A stretch of DNA of 38,558 nucleotides from the NCBI GenBank assembly GCA_020723855.1, contig DYIB01000006.1, positions 1 through 38,558 of the forward strand. The letters are read 5' to 3'. The stretch is from Uliginosibacterium gangwonense. Lineage in GTDB: Bacteria > Pseudomonadota > Gammaproteobacteria > Burkholderiales > Rhodocyclaceae. Shown one piece after another: positions 35,411 to 38,558 of the stretch; the stretch's first letter is position 1; the number at the start of each line of letters is the position of its first letter. The position numbers were made by a program, and so were the translations under genes. A model generated the notes under the pieces. The model searched no databases. It was not told where the DNA came from and worked only from the letters and a program-made list of their open reading frames with translations.

Positions 35411-36072
35411 TCGCAGTGGTTCCGGATGAAGGCGGAGATCTCGGCCGGCTCGGCGAACACGACCTGTGCGCGGTCGCCGCCCATGCCGGCGCCGACGATC
35501 ACCGGCTGGCCGCGGCGCGGGCCGTGCGCCGAGGAGTCGGTCTTGAAGCGCAGGTTGAATTCCCAGAAGGCGTGCTGCGTACCGTCGCCGAGCGTGACCC
35601 GATAGGTGTCGCCGCAGTGAGTGATGGCGCTCACTCGGTCGCCCGCGCCGGCCGCCCTGAGGTCGGGCAGGCCGGGCATTTTCGGCGCGGCGATTTTCCC
35701 CCCCGATACGGCCTGCAGATAGGCGATCAGGTCAGCGCGGAGGTTGGCCTCGGGCAAGCCGCGGAAGGCCATCGTGGTGCCCGGAACGACCGCCTCGGGC
35801 TTGCGCAGCCAGGCGTCTAGGGTCTGCGCGTCCCACACCACGCCCGACTTGCGCAGCGCCTCTGAATAGCGCCGGAATCCGTCGGCCGTGCCGGCTCGGC
35901 GGCCGAAGACGCCCGCAAGGCTGGGGCCGGTGCGGTGATCTCCGGGCGCCAGCGAATGACAGCCAGCGCAGGCGCGGAACGCCTGGGCGCCGCGCGCCGC
36001 GTCGCCCGAGGCGAACACGGCGGCCGAGGACACGAGGACGGCCAGGGCCGCGAACCAGCGATGCAGGATCAT
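35407..36072 (-). CDS. Class I cytochrome c with an extra C-terminal domain
   Basis: 221-residue exported protein: signal peptide (WFAALAVLVSSAAVFA), then a cytochrome c domain with CAGCHS near 35-40 and the usual W-x-x-x-T-L-D-A-W-L/PGTTMAF end with axial Met near residue 100. After a linker (KMPGLPDLRAAGAGD) comes a ~75-residue domain with ITHCGDTYRVTLGDGTQHAFWEFNLRFKTD and AEISAFIRNHCE. It has two Cys that may pair. The domain is unknown to me by name. The start overlaps the membrane gene by ATGA; the track ORF is inflated. It lies between the membrane protein and the CcmG gene. Confidence 0.88.
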   Translation of the reverse strand: MILHRWFAALAVLVSSAAVFASGDAARGAQAFRACAGCHSLAPGDHRTGPSLAGVFGRRAGTADGFRRYSEALRKSGVVWDAQTLDAWLRKPEAVVPGTTMAFRGLPEANLRADLIAYLQAVSGGKIAAPKMPGLPDLRAAGAGDRVSAITHCGDTYRVTLGDGTQHAFWEFNLRFKTDSSAHGPRRGQPVIVGAGMGGDRAQVVFAEPAEISAFIRNHCE

Positions 36073-36620
36073 GATTGCTCTCCGTTGTCGTTCACATGAG
36101 GGGCCGCGGGGCCGACCGCCGGTTCTGCGCGGCGCCGGGCCAGCCCCAGCGCCGCCGGCGGCACCAGCGTCCATTGCAGCAGCGGCGCCACGCCGATGGG
36201 GACGAGCGGCAGCACCGGCATCGCCGGCGTGTAGGTCCAATGCCCTAGGAGCAATGCGTTCCGCCATTCGCTGAAGGCGGTGTAGGCGATGCCGAGCACC
36301 ACAGTGATCACCCCGATCCGCTGCCAGTGCCAGCGCCGGTAGGCCCCGGCGCGGGTGGCGACGAGGGCAGTAAGCAGCGCGAGCATGCCGATCAGCACGT
36401 CGCCCGCCGTGCAGTGCAGGACGGCATAGGCGATGGTGCGGGGCAGCGCCTCGTGCCACAGGGCATAGAGGGGAAGCTGCATCAGCTCCCACGCCAGATT
36501 CAGCACCGCCAGCGTCGGGGCATAGCGGACTAGCAGGAAGCGCCACGCCGCCGGGTCGGCGCTCCACGCCGCGGCGTTCGGCCGCGCGGCACCCGGATCG
36601 GAAGGTATCGTCGCGTTCAT
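36069..36620 (-). CDS. Conserved multi-helix membrane protein, unknown function
   Basis: 183-residue protein with about five hydrophobic helices. The visible pattern is LNLAWELMQLPLYALW, LHCTAGDVLIGMLALL, GVITVVLGIAYTAFSEWRNA and GVAPLLQWTLVPPAAL. An HC pair and Trp/Glu residues in helices are likely conserved, but I cannot name the family. The ATG overlaps the stop of the Sco gene (ATGA). The position between Sco and a cytochrome c suggests a part in copper-site or cytochrome assembly, by context only. Confidence 0.8.
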   Translation of the reverse strand: MNATIPSDPGAARPNAAAWSADPAAWRFLLVRYAPTLAVLNLAWELMQLPLYALWHEALPRTIAYAVLHCTAGDVLIGMLALLTALVATRAGAYRRWHWQRIGVITVVLGIAYTAFSEWRNALLLGHWTYTPAMPVLPLVPIGVAPLLQWTLVPPAALGLARRRAEPAVGPAAPHVNDNGEQS

Positions 36621-37219
36621 GGGTGCAGCAGCAGAGCGAGATCGTGGGCGATGGTCTCGGGCGCGGCATCGCCGGAGATGTAGAGCCGCAGCCGCCCCTG
36701 AGGATCGAAGGCGAAGATCGCGGACTGATGGTCGACGGTGTAGAAGCCCGAAGCGTCGGGCGCCTGGCGCGCGAAGAAGACCTTGAAGTCCGCCGCCATG
36801 CGCGCCACCTCGGCCTCGCTGCCGCGCAGGCCGAGGAAGTCCGGACGAAAGGCGGGAACGTACTGCGCCAGCACCGCCTGCGTGTCCCGGGCCGGGTCCA
36901 GCGTCACGAACAGGCCCTGGACTCGCTTGCCCTCCTCGCCCAGGAGATCGATGCCCTGGGCCATCTTTGCCAGCGTCGTCGGGCAGACGTCCGGACAGTG
37001 GGTATAGCCGAAGAAGAGAAGCACTGCCCTGCCTTGGAAGTCCGCCAGGCGGCGCGGCCGGCCTGAGTGGTCGGTGAGTTGGAAGTCGCGACCCCAATCG
37101 ACGCCGGTGATGTCGGTGGAGCGAAAGGACTCCGCCTTCTTTCCGCAGGCCGGCAGCGCAAGAGTCAGCCCCGCCAGGGCGCCGAGGCGGAGCAGCTCAC
37201 GCCGGCGCAAGTCAGTCAT
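36617..37219 (-). CDS. Sco1/SenC-type copper chaperone
   Basis: 200-residue lipoprotein of the Sco family: signal with lipobox LALPAC, preceded by RRRELLRLG. The thioredoxin-like domain has FGYTHCPDVCP (CxxxC copper site) and DHQSAIFAFD with the copper-binding His. Sco proteins deliver copper to the CuA site of cytochrome oxidase or act as thiol redox proteins. Overlap of eight bases with the PCuAC gene and ATGA overlap with the next gene show tight coupling. The Sco-PCuAC pair is a known functional couple. Confidence 0.93.
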   Translation of the reverse strand: MTDLRRRELLRLGALAGLTLALPACGKKAESFRSTDITGVDWGRDFQLTDHSGRPRRLADFQGRAVLLFFGYTHCPDVCPTTLAKMAQGIDLLGEEGKRVQGLFVTLDPARDTQAVLAQYVPAFRPDFLGLRGSEAEVARMAADFKVFFARQAPDASGFYTVDHQSAIFAFDPQGRLRLYISGDAAPETIAHDLALLLHP

Positions 37220-37679
37220 GGCGCCCTCCGTGCGCGTGAGGACCGTCGACGACGGGCAGGCTCAGGCTGATGATCCGGTTCGCGCCTCCGGCCTCGGTCA
37301 CTGTGAGGCGCAGCGCGACGGTGCCGCCCGGGCGCAGCTTGCCCCGCAGCCCGAAGAGCATGAGATGCGTGCCGCCGGGCGCCAGCTGGACCGGACGCCC
37401 CGCTGGCAGGTCGAGGGCCTCCAGCCGGCGCATGCGCATGACGTCGCCCTGCATCGACATCGTGTGGATCTGGACCGAATCGGCCACGTCGGATTCGGCG
37501 GCAACGACACGCGCGCCCTTCGGGCTTTCCAGCACCATGTACGCGGCTGCAACGGTTTGTCCAGGCACCGGGGCGACAACCCGCGCCTCATCGACTTTCA
37601 GCGCGTCCGCGGCAAAACCCGGCTGGGCGAGCGCGATGGCGCCGAACAAGAACATCGTCAGAAACTTCCTCTTCTGCAT
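37212..37679 (-). CDS. PCu(A)C periplasmic copper chaperone
   Basis: 155-residue exported protein (signal FLFGAIALAQPGFAADA). It carries the family copper motif H-x10-M-x21-H-x-M exactly: His72, Met83, His105 and Met107. A His-rich tail (GPHAHGGRHD) follows. PCuAC proteins bind Cu(I) and work with Sco to load copper on the oxidase CuA or CuB site. It is the first gene of the tightly packed run, 160 bases after the Cys-rich gene, with the inverted repeat in that gap. Confidence 0.93.
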   Translation of the reverse strand: MQKRKFLTMFLFGAIALAQPGFAADALKVDEARVVAPVPGQTVAAAYMVLESPKGARVVAAESDVADSVQIHTMSMQGDVMRMRRLEALDLPAGRPVQLAPGGTHLMLFGLRGKLRPGGTVALRLTVTEAGGANRIISLSLPVVDGPHAHGGRHD

Positions 37680-37713
37680 GCGTTTGACATCTCCTCGTCG
37701 AGAGAAACGACGA

Positions 37714-37769
37714 CCGATACGCAGCTATCCGCGCAACGGTCCCGGCGAAATCCGGTCGCTGCGTATCGG
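37714..37769. repeat. Perfect 11-bp inverted repeat upstream of the copper-redox operon
   Basis: CCGATACGCAG (37714-37724) and CTGCGTATCGG (37759-37769) are perfect inverse complements with 34 bases between. They sit in the 160-base gap before PCuAC, and TTGACT at 37777-37772 (minus strand), a possible -35 box, lies beside one arm. It could be an operator or an mRNA leader stem. The -10 box is not clear. Confidence 0.6.
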
Positions 37770-37839
37770 CGAGTCAAGGCAGGCGGGGCGCGCTCAGCGG
37801 CCCATGGGCCACCGACCGAGCGTTCCGCCTAGGTGAGGA

Positions 37840-38193
37840 TCAGAGGAGACGGGGAGGTCGCCAGACCCCGAACGGATCGGGAGCGGCGATGAGAGGAGAG
37901 ACGCCGGTCCGCTGCTGCGCATCGGCAGTCATGGCTGGCATGGGCACAGCGGACGGCTGCATGAACTGAACGCCGCCGCATCCGCTGGCAACGCTACAGT
38001 GCGTCGCGCAGGCGTCGCCCGGCAACTGTCCGGAGCCACCGGAATGGTCGCAGCACGGACTCGACGCGCCCGCCTCTTCCATACTCATGTCTGCATGCGC
38101 AGGGCAGGCCTCCGGCACGACCGCAGCCGCGAGCCCGTAGGTCGGAACCGCGATGCTCAACAGCAGAATAAGAAGCAGGTGCCAGATGCGCAT
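37840..38193 (-). CDS. Small secreted Cys/His-rich protein
   Basis: 117-residue protein starting MRIWHLLLILLLSIAVPTYGLAA, a signal peptide. The mature part has eight cysteines: EACPAH, SPCCDH, DACATHC and SGCGGV. It then has a Met/Pro stretch (PSAVPMPAMTADAQQ) and ends in FGVWRPPRLL. Small Cys-rich exported proteins with a RPPR end are frequent beside copper genes, but this family has no name I am sure of. No Shine-Dalgarno is visible before the ATG. It lies upstream of PCuAC in the same direction. A periplasmic metal-binding role is inferred from Cys/Met content. Confidence 0.72.
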   Translation of the reverse strand: MRIWHLLLILLLSIAVPTYGLAAAVVPEACPAHADMSMEEAGASSPCCDHSGGSGQLPGDACATHCSVASGCGGVQFMQPSAVPMPAMTADAQQRTGVSPLIAAPDPFGVWRPPRLL

Positions 38194-38226
38194 GTAAGAA
38201 GGGCAGATTCTTCTTGTTGCGAAGAA

Positions 38227-38254
38227 CTTATGTTGCAGGGCCGAATATTATCAA
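38227..38254 (-). promoter_or_regulatory. Possible promoter of the Cys-rich gene
   Basis: On the minus strand TTGATA (38254-38249) and CATAAG (38232-38227) are 16 bases apart. This would give a leader of about 27 bases before the ATG at 38193. The match is moderate. Confidence 0.35.
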
Positions 38255-38558
38255 ATTGCCGTTTTACGCACCATCGACAAGCCTGGAACTGGAAAGTTCG
38301 CCGGTTCGACTTCTCCGACGGAGTTCTGGCTGGCCGAATGGAATTCATGATAAGTGCCATTATCAAGAACGCCATTTTTCGCCGACAAGTTGGGCAATGG
38401 AGAATCGCCGTGCTGGAACGCCAAGCAAATCATGACCTTGGGCGAGCTTCCGGGCGCGCCCGGCTGTCGTTGCCGTTATGATCGGGCACGGCACCTGGTT
38501 GCTCGGGGTGAGGGTACCGGTCTCCAGCAAGTGCACAGACGATGCACTAACGGTACGC
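38255..38558. other. No gene seen at the right window edge
   Basis: Less GC-rich sequence without an ORF that resembles a protein. Short frames on both strands (for example 38251-38433) lack family motifs. It may be an intergenic boundary of the island or hold decayed sequence. Confidence 0.4.

Noticed and set aside
37799-37810. 12-base palindrome GGCCCATGGGCC
   Set aside because: Short GC-rich palindromes are expected by chance here; no second copy or promoter position supports a function.

Overview
The window is 38.6 kb of GC-rich DNA, almost all coding on the minus strand. It is packed with transition-metal resistance and copper-handling genes. Gene content (czcICBA, pbrRABC, P1B ATPases, CopG/DUF411, Sco, PCuAC, a Tat-exported multicopper oxidase) and codon style suggest a Gram-negative proteobacterium, most likely a betaproteobacterium of the Cupriavidus/Rhodocyclales/Burkholderiales kind. 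That assignment is an inference: there is no rRNA, tRNA or housekeeping marker here. It reads as a metal-resistance island or megaplasmid segment. I saw no transposase, integrase, CRISPR array or origin.

Layout, left to right (transcription mostly right to left). (1) 1-4614: czcICBA operon 1, with czcA cut by the window edge. (2) 4644-5406: a Met-rich exported protein and a SHOCT small membrane protein. (3) 5452-7138: a gene graveyard holding fragments of a PaaK-like AMP-forming ligase, a cytochrome b561 stopped by a nonsense codon, an unrecognised decayed stretch and a multiply frameshifted third czcI. (4) 7185-13231: a co-oriented set of zinc-ribbon protein, LTA-synthase-like alkaline phosphatase-fold enzyme, PAP2 phosphatase, ankyrin protein and an SPC/HEGST-type P1B ATPase. 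(5) 13277-19901: czcICBA operon 2. (6) 20073-27660: an extended lead-resistance locus with pbrR divergent from pbrA-pbrB-pbrC, followed by a methyltransferase, a stand-alone DsbD N-terminal domain, an unusual APC-motif P1B ATPase and a DUF302 protein. ynfA, coupled behind pbrR, carries a one-base frameshift. (7) 28024-38193: a run of about 15 tightly coupled genes for periplasmic copper and thiol redox: Cys-rich secreted protein, PCuAC, Sco, membrane protein, cytochrome c, CcmG, TlpA, multicopper oxidase, small membrane protein, DsbA-like, CcdA, Met-rich protein, BNR-repeat protein, cytochrome c, CopG and a second cytochrome c.

How the parts fit (inference from families). P1B ATPases and inner-membrane steps move ions from cytoplasm to periplasm, and the two CzcCBA tripartite pumps export them across the outer membrane. 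PbrB/PbrC and possibly the LtaS-like/PAP2 pair could supply phosphate or alter envelope lipids. The last operon would oxidise, chaperone and keep reduced the copper- and thiol-bearing periplasmic proteins.

The most notable observations are the two czcI genes with near-identical promoters placed so that the GTG start sits at the expected transcription start (apparently leaderless); the pbr locus extended with thiol-redox and APC-type ATPase genes; the LtaS-like/PAP2/ankyrin/ATPase cassette; the copper-redox operon with a duplicated cytochrome flanking copG; a perfect 11-bp inverted repeat upstream of that operon; and several dead or frameshifted genes.
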